Shown one piece after another: positions 35,833 through 43,748 of a DNA stretch of 64,000 bases. This DNA is from Bacteroidota bacterium (lineage in GTDB: Bacteria; Bacteroidota; Rhodothermia; Rhodothermales; Bin80). The position numbers and the translations under genes are program-made. The stretch lies in NCBI GenBank assembly GCA_026709335.1, contig JAPOTE010000122.1, forward strand, positions 1-64,000. Reading direction: 5' to 3'. Every line of letters starts with the position of its first letter. Position 1 is the stretch's first letter. The notes below the pieces were generated by a model, which saw nothing but the letters and a program-made list of their open reading frames with translations, did no database searches and was not told where the DNA came from.

Positions 35833-36923
35833 CACATGGCTGTCCGGTACAAGACAGGAACCTCGTAGCGTAACACCGCTGGAAGCGGTCTGCGATAAAT
35901 CGCATAGAGATAATGTCCGTTTTGAGAAACCCCTATTTGCATTGCCCCATCTTGTAGTTCAAGTACTCCAACGGGCTCCCCCGCCCAGGTAAGAACAATT
36001 ACGGTCTGCCCAGGTGGGGAGAAATGTCCCTGACTGCGAACCCAAGCTCTGGTTTTTCCGGAGTATAAGGCAAAAATAAACTGATCAGTTACGGCCATAC
36101 TAACATAGCCTTGGATTGTCTCGGATTCAATGAGCGTACGTGGATTCCCATCGCTGTCGGCGCTCACTACGCTGAAAACAGGTTCGTGAAATCCAGGTCC
36201 CCGTATGAGGCGAACCATTTTTGAAGTGTCAAAAATTTCAAGGCGATCCGTATTCAGTGACGCAGCCACAATTCTGGTCCCCGATGAGTTAGTTCTCAAA
36301 ATGGCTTCGTAAGCATACTGTCGAGCCGCCACGGGAGTGGATGGTTCACCGGGAATAAGGGAACCTATTGCTCTAATAAACTCTCCCTCAGGAGAATATA
36401 CACCCAACCGGCCAGACTCATATATCCCGGAGGAAATGATGCTGTCTCCAAAGACCCATACTGGATCCATTGGAGCCCCTTCACCTATTAGTCGGATGGT
36501 CGCCCCGGTTAGTGATGCACCATCAAAATACTTTGCTATTCCCGGGTGAGCATAAGCCCATCCTGAATCATCTCCTGGCCTGAAATTCATTGACCGTAGC
36601 CTAGATATTTCCTCAGCTCCCTCTCCTTTAGGAGCAGCATGTGCTACAAAATCGCCGGATTCCCTACTGAAAACAGTAATTGCTTGATCTGCATACGGAT
36701 CCCCTATTAACACAAACTGTTCTCCTATAGAGATGTCTGTAGGCATTCCCAAAGAATCACTACGAATGAACATCTCTCCTTGCAAGTCATGTGTAAGGAG
36801 AGTATCGGCAGAAAATTTGACCAGCAGAGGATCTGGAGGGACTTGAACAGGAGCGATACACCCCACCAACACTATTAGCAGTAAAAAGACTACCAGTAGC
36901 TGATGTCTCTTGGACAGTATCAT
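35832..36923 (-). CDS. Six-bladed beta-propeller lipoprotein (BF3164-like)
   Basis: 363 residues from the ATG at 36923. The signal peptide ends in a lipobox (LIVLVGC, Cys about 22), so the protein is lipid-anchored. The rest shows the repeating four-strand pattern of propeller blades (QFVLIGDPYADQAITVFSRESGDFV, RLGVYSPEGEFIRAIGS, RIVAASLNTDRLEIFDTS) and resembles the BF3164/TolB-like lipoproteins of Bacteroidota, whose function is unknown. It is one of three propeller sequences of this style in the window (with 43749 and the fragment at 46593) but stands alone in a core-gene setting. No neighbour in its operon. Confidence 0.8.
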   Translation of the reverse strand: MILSKRHQLLVVFLLLIVLVGCIAPVQVPPDPLLVKFSADTLLTHDLQGEMFIRSDSLGMPTDISIGEQFVLIGDPYADQAITVFSRESGDFVAHAAPKGEGAEEISRLRSMNFRPGDDSGWAYAHPGIAKYFDGASLTGATIRLIGEGAPMDPVWVFGDSIISSGIYESGRLGVYSPEGEFIRAIGSLIPGEPSTPVAARQYAYEAILRTNSSGTRIVAASLNTDRLEIFDTSKMVRLIRGPGFHEPVFSVVSADSDGNPRTLIESETIQGYVSMAVTDQFIFALYSGKTRAWVRSQGHFSPPGQTVIVLTWAGEPVGVLELQDGAMQIGVSQNGHYLYAIYRRPLPAVLRYEVPVLYRTAM

Positions 36924-37345
36924 TAAAGTATGTGAATTCTGAGCTCTTCCAAGACACAATAAAAATGAAGCTCGTTGAAGCTCTCCTGGGGCATTACTAC
37001 TTGCTTTTTTGGCATATATGTGTTATACTTAGTCTTTGTTCCTCACGCTGTATGTCCGAAAACTGCTGTCTTCTTTAAGAAATGTTCGCTTCTTCTTAAC
37101 CCTTGATGGGGTTGTTTCAGAACGTGTTGAGACTTCCTTTGCTCACTGCTTTCAGCTGATGTAACGTAAAACTCCTTTCCCCTGATAGCCTGCCAATCAC
37201 TTTCTCTCTCGCCTCCGCCGGACGAAAAGCCTCTTGGCTTGTCATGTTTCTCCATTAACTCGTACCGGTCAGTCAACATACATCTCCCGCATCTGTGGGG
37301 GCGGAATATGGAGTTTGAACCTAGCGTTCCCTGATCTTTTCTGAC
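36924..37345. other. Divergent spacer between the propeller lipoprotein and dctQ
   Basis: 422 bases. A minus-strand frame of about 108 codons (37369-37043) runs through it but has no recognisable content and overlaps dctQ, so I do not call it. AT-rich DNA at 36960-37040 likely carries promoters. No repeats seen. Confidence 0.35.
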
Positions 37346-37945
37346 ATGATCACAGCCTTTGCAAATCAAGTTGAAAGGGTAACAGATTTCTTCGGAAAGT
37401 TGACTTGGTATTGTACTCTCCTCATGGTTGTTACCGGTGCCTATAACGCCACTCTTCGCTCTCTCTCAGGCTGGGCCCATATCGATCCATCAAATGCAAG
37501 TAATTTTCAGAAAATTCTGCAATGGATTGGGGAAATCGCAAAACAGGGAAGCTCAAATACGTTCATTGAACTCCAGTGGTATCTTTTCAGCATCGTTTTC
37601 CTCATGGGAGCTTCATATGCATTAAAAACTGATGCACATGTGCGGGTGGATATTTTTTACAACCGCCTTTCCCTGACTGCCAAAACCTGGACCAACATCA
37701 TAGGCACACTGGTTTTCCTTCTACCATTTTGTATACTGATGATCTGGACTTCATGGCCTGCGGTTGTAGACTCATGGATCCGACTGGAAGGATCTCCCGA
37801 TCCTGGCGGGTTACCCCGTTATCCCCTCCTGACAGTGATTCCGTTTGCTTTCATCTTATTAATGGCACAGGGCTTGGCCTTCGCGGCTCGGGAGGCACTG
37901 CAACTCTTCGATCTTGCTGAACAAAAACATCGGGATCGTCCATGA
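37346..37945 (+). CDS. dctQ: TRAP transporter small permease (DctQ)
   Basis: A 199-residue inner-membrane protein with four predicted helices, the DctQ topology. ALKTDAHVRVDIFYNRLS (about residues 90-108) is the family's R-V-D-V-like motif. It pairs with the large permease DctM, whose ATG overlaps its stop by four bases. The binding protein is encoded just beyond, on the opposite strand. The system imports an organic acid using a sodium or proton gradient. Confidence 0.95.
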   Translation: MITAFANQVERVTDFFGKLTWYCTLLMVVTGAYNATLRSLSGWAHIDPSNASNFQKILQWIGEIAKQGSSNTFIELQWYLFSIVFLMGASYALKTDAHVRVDIFYNRLSLTAKTWTNIIGTLVFLLPFCILMIWTSWPAVVDSWIRLEGSPDPGGLPRYPLLTVIPFAFILLMAQGLAFAAREALQLFDLAEQKHRDRP

Positions 37946-39291
37946 CGGGACTTGAGTGGCTGGCACCGCTCATGTTTGCGGTAGCTTTAATTCTGATTTT
38001 CTCGGGCTATCCAGTTGCCTTTTCTCTTGGGGGGGCCTCCCTCATTTTTGCCGCGATCGGTGTTGGCACTGGTTATTTTGATTGGCATTTGTTGCTGGCA
38101 CTGCCGGACCGACTGTTCGGGATCATGTCCAACTATACGCTCTTAGCTGTTCCCTTTTTTATTTTCATGGGGACCATGCTGGAAAAAAGCAATCTTGCAC
38201 GGGATTTGCTGCACACAATCGGACTTCTGTTCGGTCCCATCCGCGGAGGCCTGTCAATGGCAGTTATTCTCGTAGGTGTACTCCTTGCAGCTGCAACAGG
38301 CATCGTTGGTGCAAGTGTCGTCGCAATGGGAATGATTTCTCTTCCCGTCATGCTCAAAAACGGATACTCAAAGGAGCTCTCCGCAGGTGTTATTACAGCA
38401 ACAGGAACCCTCGGTCAGATCATTCCTCCCAGTGTAGTCCTGGTTGTGTTGGCGGATCAACTGGGGGTATCTGTGGGCGATCTCTTCATCGGTGCACTGA
38501 TTCCCGGTGTCCTGCTTGCAGTGCTTTATGGGGGGTATACAACAGGAGTGGCCATCTTCAAGCCGTCCGCCGCGCCCGCAATTCCGAAAACCGTACGCGA
38601 TAAGGAGCATGGAGATTTACTCCGAAAAGTGTTTCTGGTCATGCTCCCTCCTCTATTGCTGATCTTTGTCGTACTCGGCAGCATTTTTGCCGGAATTGCT
38701 ACGCCCACGGAATCGGGAGCCTTGGGAGCTGTTGGAGCTATTGTTCTGGCGGCATTGAATCGTCGCCTCGATAAAAAGGCTCTGCTGGAAACCATGGAAG
38801 AAACCACAAAGCTCACTGCCATGGTGGTGATGCTTCTAATTGCTTCCACCGCATTTGCTCTCATATTCAGAGGACTGGATGGTGGGATCTGGATTGAGGA
38901 TCTTCTGATTAACCTGCCCGGAGGAGTCATTGGTTTCCTGATCCTTGCAAACCTCTCTATCTTCATTTTAGGATTCTTTATCGATTTCTTCGAAATCGCA
39001 TTTATTATCATTCCACTCATGGTTCTGCCAGCTGCCCATCTGTTGAGCCCAATGCTTGGTGTGCCCGAGACTACTGCTCTGATCTGGTTCGGGGTCATGG
39101 TCGGCATGAACCTCCAGACATCTTTCCTGACCCCACCATTCGGGTTTGCACTCTTTTATCTCCGGGGTGTCGCTCCGCCAGAACTTAAAACGGAAACGAT
39201 CTACCGCGGAGTTCTCCCCTTCATTGGAATCCAGGTACTTGGCCTGATTCTTCTGATTTTATTCCCAGATCTGGTTCTCTGGGCACTCTGA
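37942..39291 (+). CDS. dctM: TRAP transporter large permease (DctM)
   Basis: A 449-residue inner-membrane protein with about 12 helices, the DctM length. Typical segments include SNYTLLAVPFFIFMGTMLEKS, ATGIVGASVVAMGMISLPVML, TGTLGQIIPPSVVLVVLAD and GIATPTESGALGAVGA. It is the transport-path subunit. It is convergent with the binding-protein gene (4 bases apart), an unusual arrangement because TRAP genes normally lie in one operon. Confidence 0.96.
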   Translation: MTGLEWLAPLMFAVALILIFSGYPVAFSLGGASLIFAAIGVGTGYFDWHLLLALPDRLFGIMSNYTLLAVPFFIFMGTMLEKSNLARDLLHTIGLLFGPIRGGLSMAVILVGVLLAAATGIVGASVVAMGMISLPVMLKNGYSKELSAGVITATGTLGQIIPPSVVLVVLADQLGVSVGDLFIGALIPGVLLAVLYGGYTTGVAIFKPSAAPAIPKTVRDKEHGDLLRKVFLVMLPPLLLIFVVLGSIFAGIATPTESGALGAVGAIVLAALNRRLDKKALLETMEETTKLTAMVVMLLIASTAFALIFRGLDGGIWIEDLLINLPGGVIGFLILANLSIFILGFFIDFFEIAFIIIPLMVLPAAHLLSPMLGVPETTALIWFGVMVGMNLQTSFLTPPFGFALFYLRGVAPPELKTETIYRGVLPFIGIQVLGLILLILFPDLVLWAL

Positions 39292-39295
39292 TTGC

Positions 39296-40411
39296 TTACG
39301 ACCCGGATGTTCTGCGTCGATTCATGTAAGAGAGCATCTCAAATTCGGATGTCTGGACCCAGTTGTCTGATTCACGGCGCCAGGCAAGGAAAGAGTCGTG
39401 GACCCGAGCAAAAGCAGGATTACTGCGTTGCTCCTGCAACAGGTCCTGCGAGGCGGTATATGCAGCATCCATCATATCCTGAGGAAAAGATCGTAACTCA
39501 ATATCAGAATTAACAATCCGTTGAAATGCAGGAGGGTTCAGGGCATCATATCTTGTAAGCATATACTGATTGGCTTCCGCCATTGCAACTTCCAAGGCCG
39601 CTTGGTATGTTGATGGAAGTTCCTGCATAGCCTGCGTATTCACAAAGAAGGAAAGGTTCGCCGACGGCTCCCACCAGCCCGGATAATAGTAATAGCGTGC
39701 AACCTGATTAAACCCGAGTTTTTCATCATCATAAGGGCCGACCCATTCCGCCGCGTCAATGGCTCCACGCTCTAGTGCTGGATAAATCTCGCCGCCCGGA
39801 ATCTGCTGCACGGTAACTCCCAGCTGATCCATTACTCTGCCCCCCAAGCCGGGAATACGCATGGAGAGGCCATTGAGGTCCTGCAAGCTATTTATTTCGC
39901 GATTGAACCAGCCACCCATCTGTGCTCCCGTATTTCCCCCGGGATAATTCAGCACATCATAATCTGCGAACAACCCCCTCAAGACTTCCTGCCCCCCACC
40001 TTCATAGACCCAACTATTGTATTGACGTGCTGTGAGACCAAAAGGGACGGTCGTCTCAAACGCGAACGCAGGATTCTTGCCGATATAATAATATCCAGCC
40101 GAGTGCCCGATTTGTATCGTCCCCTTCTGCACGGAATCAAGCACCTCAAAGGCCGGGACAATTTCTCCAGCCGGATAAACGCGAATGGTAAATCTATCGT
40201 CGGTCAGTTGACTCACACGATTACTCATGACTTCGGCTGCCCCATAAATCGTATCCAGTGAGCGTGCAAAACTTGATGCAAGCCGCCATCGAAGTCTTGG
40301 GGTTCGGGTCTGTACTGCGGGAGAATCGGAATCCGTCGAGCTACAACCGGCAAGAACGGTTCCGGCTGCGGCACCCAAGGCTGCGTTTCTGATAAATTTT
40401 CTGCGTTTCAT
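39296..40411 (-). CDS. dctP: TRAP transporter substrate-binding protein, 2-oxoacid type (TakP-like)
   Basis: 371 residues. The N-terminus has a twin-arginine motif (KRRKFIRNAALGA) and a lipobox (TVLAGC, about Cys 23), so it may leave by the Tat route and be lipid-anchored. The binding domain has AEWVGPYDDEKLGFNQVARYYYYPGWWEPS (about residues 210-245) and the ligand arginine in LSMRIPGLGG, a pattern close to TakP, which binds pyruvate and other 2-oxoacids with sodium. It lies on the strand opposite dctQM, next to and 2 bases after an SDR gene that reads the same way. Confidence 0.93.
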   Translation of the reverse strand: MKRRKFIRNAALGAAAGTVLAGCSSTDSDSPAVQTRTPRLRWRLASSFARSLDTIYGAAEVMSNRVSQLTDDRFTIRVYPAGEIVPAFEVLDSVQKGTIQIGHSAGYYYIGKNPAFAFETTVPFGLTARQYNSWVYEGGGQEVLRGLFADYDVLNYPGGNTGAQMGGWFNREINSLQDLNGLSMRIPGLGGRVMDQLGVTVQQIPGGEIYPALERGAIDAAEWVGPYDDEKLGFNQVARYYYYPGWWEPSANLSFFVNTQAMQELPSTYQAALEVAMAEANQYMLTRYDALNPPAFQRIVNSDIELRSFPQDMMDAAYTASQDLLQEQRSNPAFARVHDSFLAWRRESDNWVQTSEFEMLSYMNRRRTSGS

Positions 40412-40413
40412 GG

Positions 40414-41121
40414 CTATCCGCGTGGTCTGAGAGGCCGCATGACAACCTCTGAAATCAAATAATTGTCTGGTGCTTGCAAGATATGAATCACCGTGGACGC
40501 AATATCCTCCGATTGCATGGGATTTGACGCTCCCGGTGAACCTGCTACACTCCCGAATTCTGTTGCAACGCTACCTGGACACACACTGGTAACCTTAATG
40601 CCGTCACCTCGCAATTCCTTCATCAATGCCTCACTAAATCCGCGCAATCCGAATTTCGTTGCATTGTATGCACTTAAATTCGCATTCCCAACCAAACCTG
40701 CAACCGACGCAATATGAATGATATGACCTCCAAACCCAGTCTGCCGGTTCTGTTCTTTCATCAGTGGGATGACTGCACGGGTACAGAGGTATACGCCTGT
40801 CAGGTTTGTATCTATCTGTACATCCCAATCCTCTTTTGACTGTTCTTCGACTGCAGCAAAACGTCCGAGCCCTGCATTATTGATTAGGATATCCACACGA
40901 TCAAGCCCGGAAAAAGCTTCTCTAACAGAAACCTCATCAGACACATCACATTCAACGGGCCTGAATTCTGAACCGATCTCAGACTCCAGCGATTCCAGAC
41001 GGTCCAGTCTCCGTGCAAGCCCATAGACTCTACTGCCGTGATTTACCAGATGGCGAGCGAACTCCCACCCGAGCCCACTGCTGGCACCGGTTACTACAGC
41101 GACCTTGTTGCGTAAATTCAT
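40414..41121 (-). CDS. SDR-family oxidoreductase
   Basis: A 235-residue cytosolic enzyme with a classical short-chain dehydrogenase fold. The nucleotide-binding motif TGASSGLGWEFA is at residues 12-23, NNAG at about 85-88, catalytic Ser in IIHIASVAG and Tyr-Lys in YNATK (about 155-159), then CPGSVATEF. Arg after the first strand (LARRLDRL) favours NADP(H). Substrate unknown. Two bases before the TRAP binding-protein gene, so the pair is co-transcribed and the substrate could be linked to the imported acid. Confidence 0.93.
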   Translation of the reverse strand: MNLRNKVAVVTGASSGLGWEFARHLVNHGSRVYGLARRLDRLESLESEIGSEFRPVECDVSDEVSVREAFSGLDRVDILINNAGLGRFAAVEEQSKEDWDVQIDTNLTGVYLCTRAVIPLMKEQNRQTGFGGHIIHIASVAGLVGNANLSAYNATKFGLRGFSEALMKELRGDGIKVTSVCPGSVATEFGSVAGSPGASNPMQSEDIASTVIHILQAPDNYLISEVVMRPLRPRG

Positions 41122-41195
41122 GAATAATCCGGATTAGTATGTAAAGCTTGAACCCCAGCCATATATACCTGTTCTCCATTAAATGGACTTCTTTC

Positions 41196-42371
41196 ATGAA
41201 AACCGACTTTGCGCGTCACCTTGCCTGGACAAGTGATCATCCTCTCGGCTTTGAAGTGGAATGGGCAGAGGGACCTTTTCTCTTTTTGACCAATGGCAAT
41301 CGACTGATTGATTTCATCAGTGGAATTGCAGTTTCCTCGCTGGGGCATCGACATCCGAGTGTTTTGCGTGCAATCCGTGACCAGCTTGACAAGCACCTCC
41401 ATGTTATGGTCTACGGGGAGTTCATCCAGGCACCCCAAGTTCAGTTTTCAAAGCACCTGACGAATCTACTCCCAGCCCCGCTGGACTGTGTCTATTTTAC
41501 CATGTCAGGAACTGAGGCCAATGAGGGGGCCCTCAAACTGGCCAAGAAGTACACTGGCCGTAATCGAATGATTGCCTTTGAGCAATCTTATCACGGAGAC
41601 ACCCATGGCTCTCTGAGTGTCACCGGACGAAGTATCTACCAGGATCCATTCCGACCACTCCTTCCAGATGTTACCTTTCTGACTTTTGGTGACTTCGACG
41701 CTCTGACTGAAATTGATGATCAAACTGCTTGCGTGATTACTGAGCCAATCCAGGGGGAAGGGGGAATGCGCGTGCCTCCTCCAGGATGGTTCAAAGCTTT
41801 ACGATCGCAATGTTCTTCCACAGAAACTCTGCTGATTCTGGATGAGATTCAGACAGGATTCGGGCGTACCGGACATTTGTTTGCTTTTGAGCATGAAGGC
41901 ATTATACCGGATATTCTAACTCTGGCCAAAGCAATGGGAGGGGGCATGCCCCTTGGTGCTTTTGTGTCCAGTACCAAGATCATGGATTCTTTGCGGCGTG
42001 ATCCGCCACTCAGCCATGTGACCACTTTTGGAGGGCATCCGGTTTCTTGTGCGGCGGCCGATGCTACGCTACGAGTTATGACAGAAGAAAAACTTCCTGA
42101 ACGAGCGAGATGGGTAGGAGATCAAATCCGATCAAAGCTCCAGCCTTCACCCATCAGTACTCTACGTGGCCGGGGGGCCATGATGGGACTGGATCTCCCG
42201 AGTACGGCGATTGCTGAGCAGGTCGTGAAAATCTGCCTGGATCAAGGAGTCCTTCTGGGATGGACACTCCATTCGGGAACTGTCATCCGCCTCGCGCCTC
42301 CACTCAATATCCCGCAAAACATTCTGGACGAGGCGTTGGATGTGATTTTGGGCGCGCTTCATCTTGTATAG
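41196..42371 (+). CDS. Class III aminotransferase (acetylornithine/ornithine-type)
   Basis: 391 residues from MKTDFARHLAW (ATG at 41196); an upstream in-frame ATG adds 16 unlikely residues. PLP enzyme motifs: SGTEANEGALKLAKK (about 100-115), TEPIQGEGGMRVPP, LILDEIQTGFGRTG with the PLP-binding Asp, and the Schiff-base Lys in LAKAMGGGMPLGAF. This is the fold-type I class III family that includes ArgD, RocD and GabT. Sequence does not fix the amino donor. It diverges from the SDR gene by 74 bases to the start. Confidence 0.93.
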   Translation: MKTDFARHLAWTSDHPLGFEVEWAEGPFLFLTNGNRLIDFISGIAVSSLGHRHPSVLRAIRDQLDKHLHVMVYGEFIQAPQVQFSKHLTNLLPAPLDCVYFTMSGTEANEGALKLAKKYTGRNRMIAFEQSYHGDTHGSLSVTGRSIYQDPFRPLLPDVTFLTFGDFDALTEIDDQTACVITEPIQGEGGMRVPPPGWFKALRSQCSSTETLLILDEIQTGFGRTGHLFAFEHEGIIPDILTLAKAMGGGMPLGAFVSSTKIMDSLRRDPPLSHVTTFGGHPVSCAAADATLRVMTEEKLPERARWVGDQIRSKLQPSPISTLRGRGAMMGLDLPSTAIAEQVVKICLDQGVLLGWTLHSGTVIRLAPPLNIPQNILDEALDVILGALHLV

Positions 42372-42663
42372 GAGAAATCATCACAAGATTCAGAGAAACT
42401 GAACGGGCACATTTAATACCTTCCGCTATTGGCATGCTTGGATTTCTAACGAACCAAGAAATCACAACGCAGAATACTTTATCTACCCCCTTAATCAGGA
42501 GATTTTAAATCCCTCATTTTGATCTATTATCCTATTACTTGACTTATGCAGAGTTATGAAAAAATTCTCCAGAACCTCCCTCGCTTTACAGCACGTTTCA
42601 TGATGTCGAGGGCCATCGTTCAACTCACACGGAGTCACTGGATCCCGTTGATATATTGGTCGA
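42372..42663. other. Spacer before the peptide/propeller locus
   Basis: 292 bases after the aminotransferase. Open frames through 42495-42749 on both strands are unconvincing and contain no known motif. It leads into the conserved block at 42664 and may carry the promoter of the following operon. Confidence 0.3.
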
Positions 42664-42758
42664 GTCCTGCAAACAGTCGTTCCCCCAGCCTCAGAACTGT
42701 TGATGAACCTACTGGACAGAGCATGGCACGAATATTGCAGGCATGTCAACAGATTAAT
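42664..42758 (+). repeat. Conserved 67-95 bp block, copy 2
   Basis: Begins CCTGCAAACAGTC and contains a frame encoding NLLDRAWHEYCRH. It resembles 46966-47064 (-) over its whole length and 339-405 (-) over its right two thirds. In the NLLDRAWHEYC frame the copies differ mainly at synonymous positions. The frame is blocked by a stop at 42649, so no full gene remains. It ends a few bases before the ribosome binding site of the next gene. Confidence 0.65.
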
Positions 42759-42772
42759 GAAGGATTCCTTCT

Positions 42773-43012
42773 ATGGACGAACTGGCTACGTTACAAAAAA
42801 TCTCGAACATTCAATTCCAATCCGAGGCTCTTATCTACTTAAAAATGGAATCCCCTTCAATCTTGACGTTTTGTTCCACACATTGGATCTGCGTCCACAT
42901 TGAAAATGATCAACCCCAATTTATCCGTATAAATGATTATGCTATACGGGATTTTCGTATGAATCCCCCCGCTCAAATGCACTTGTTAAAGCCAATAGAA
43001 CATTCGTCATGA
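42773..43012 (+). CDS. Hypothetical protein, first gene of the peptide/propeller operon
   Basis: 79 residues, with an AAGGA ribosome site eight bases before the ATG. Not recognised. It is soluble and has an FCSTHWICVHIENDQPQFIRIN stretch that could be beta-rich; the C-terminus is Pro/Met-rich. Its stop overlaps the start of the exported peptide gene as ATGA. Except for its first codon it is identical, residue for residue, to the protein encoded at 97-366, on the other strand 42 kb away. A leader-binding or processing role for the peptides is possible but purely a guess. Confidence 0.6.
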   Translation: MDELATLQKISNIQFQSEALIYLKMESPSILTFCSTHWICVHIENDQPQFIRINDYAIRDFRMNPPAQMHLLKPIEHSS

Positions 43013-43108
43013 ATAATATGGGATTTTTTCTATCTCTTTTTAGCCGTCGCGCTATGCGCGTAGTTTTATCTCTGATTGGAACTGTCTGTTTGACCGTTCT
43101 GTCATTTA
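42776..43108. repeat. Inverted repeat copy B (matches 1-333)
   Basis: 333 bases with one mismatch to the reverse complement of 1-333. It covers nearly all of the 42773 gene and the first 33 codons of the 43009 gene. On the left, similarity continues after a 20-base indel into the conserved block. The right limit cannot be seen because the partner leaves the window. Confidence 0.9.
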
Positions 43109-43293
43109 CACTGAATCACGAGCCAGGACTTGCGGCTGCTGGCTTAAAATGTGACGGAGATGTAATTTGCACAGGCCTCTGTACCACCACGTGCGATCCT
43201 TTTGCGCTTCCAGTACTCTGCGGGCAATTTGTTCCAGCGTCAGGTCCTGCATACTGGTTCGGATTACATAGCCCTCCATGTAAAATGAGATGA
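43009..43293 (+). CDS. Exported cysteine-rich small protein
   Basis: A 94-residue precursor. Residues 15-40 form a signal peptide (basic RRAMR, hydrophobic helix, then GLAAAG). The predicted mature part, about 52 residues, has six cysteines (KCDGD, ICTGLC, TTTC, VLCGQ, PPCKM), an even number consistent with three disulfides. No lipobox. No family recognised; size and context (next to another Cys-rich secreted peptide and a beta-propeller lipoprotein) recall the NVEALA-peptide/6-bladed-propeller loci of Bacteroides, but I see no NVEALA leader. Start overlaps the preceding stop. Confidence 0.65.
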   Translation: MNNMGFFLSLFSRRAMRVVLSLIGTVCLTVLSFTLNHEPGLAAAGLKCDGDVICTGLCTTTCDPFALPVLCGQFVPASGPAYWFGLHSPPCKMR

Positions 43294-43399
43294 AAAAACG
43301 CACCCTTGTTCAGGGGGCATTTTACAGCAGGCACTATATAATTCCAATTTATTTCTTACACTTGAATGTCCTTCACCCATTAAACAATCTCTTGCTGTC

Positions 43400-43645
43400 A
43401 TGAAAAAACTCTTTAACTTTATCTGTATATGCGTAATATTCATTCTCGGAAGCTTAGTCTCTGCGCATGTGTCCGATTCCGCAACGAAATTAGAGTGTGA
43501 TAATGGGACTTGCAAAACAGAGCTCAATACGGACGATGACGGCTGGGAAATGTCTATTGATTGTGGGGAGTATGGCTCGTGGTCAGGAAGCGGGGATGGA
43601 CCATGGATAGGTCGTTTATGTGGGGTTTCTGTTAACGGAGGATAG
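43400..43645 (+). CDS. Second exported cysteine-containing small protein
   Basis: An 81-residue precursor with a clear signal peptide (MKKLFNFICICVIFILGSLVSA). The mature part of about 59 residues is acidic and Gly/Ser/Trp-rich. It has four cysteines (LECDNGTC, IDCGEYG, RLCGV) and a GSWSGSGDGPWIG stretch. No family recognised. It lies 107 bases after the six-cysteine peptide and 104 before the propeller lipoprotein on the same strand. Likely a secreted, disulfide-bonded peptide of the same system. Confidence 0.65.
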   Translation: MKKLFNFICICVIFILGSLVSAHVSDSATKLECDNGTCKTELNTDDDGWEMSIDCGEYGSWSGSGDGPWIGRLCGVSVNGG

Positions 43646-43748
43646 ATCAACTGTTTTTCTCCTACGCTCATTCTTGTTCGTGTAGGTCGGGGATCGTTCA
43701 AGTAGTGTTCCCGGATAATAGGGGAAGGGTGTTGGTGCTGGATCTATT

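Noticed and set aside
37043-37369. A 108-codon minus-strand frame upstream of dctQ
   Set aside because: It overlaps the dctQ start, has no family resemblance and no ribosome site.
42546-42842. A 98-codon plus-strand frame across the conserved block
   Set aside because: Substitutions between block copies follow a different frame (NLLDRAWHEYC), and the start has no ribosome site.
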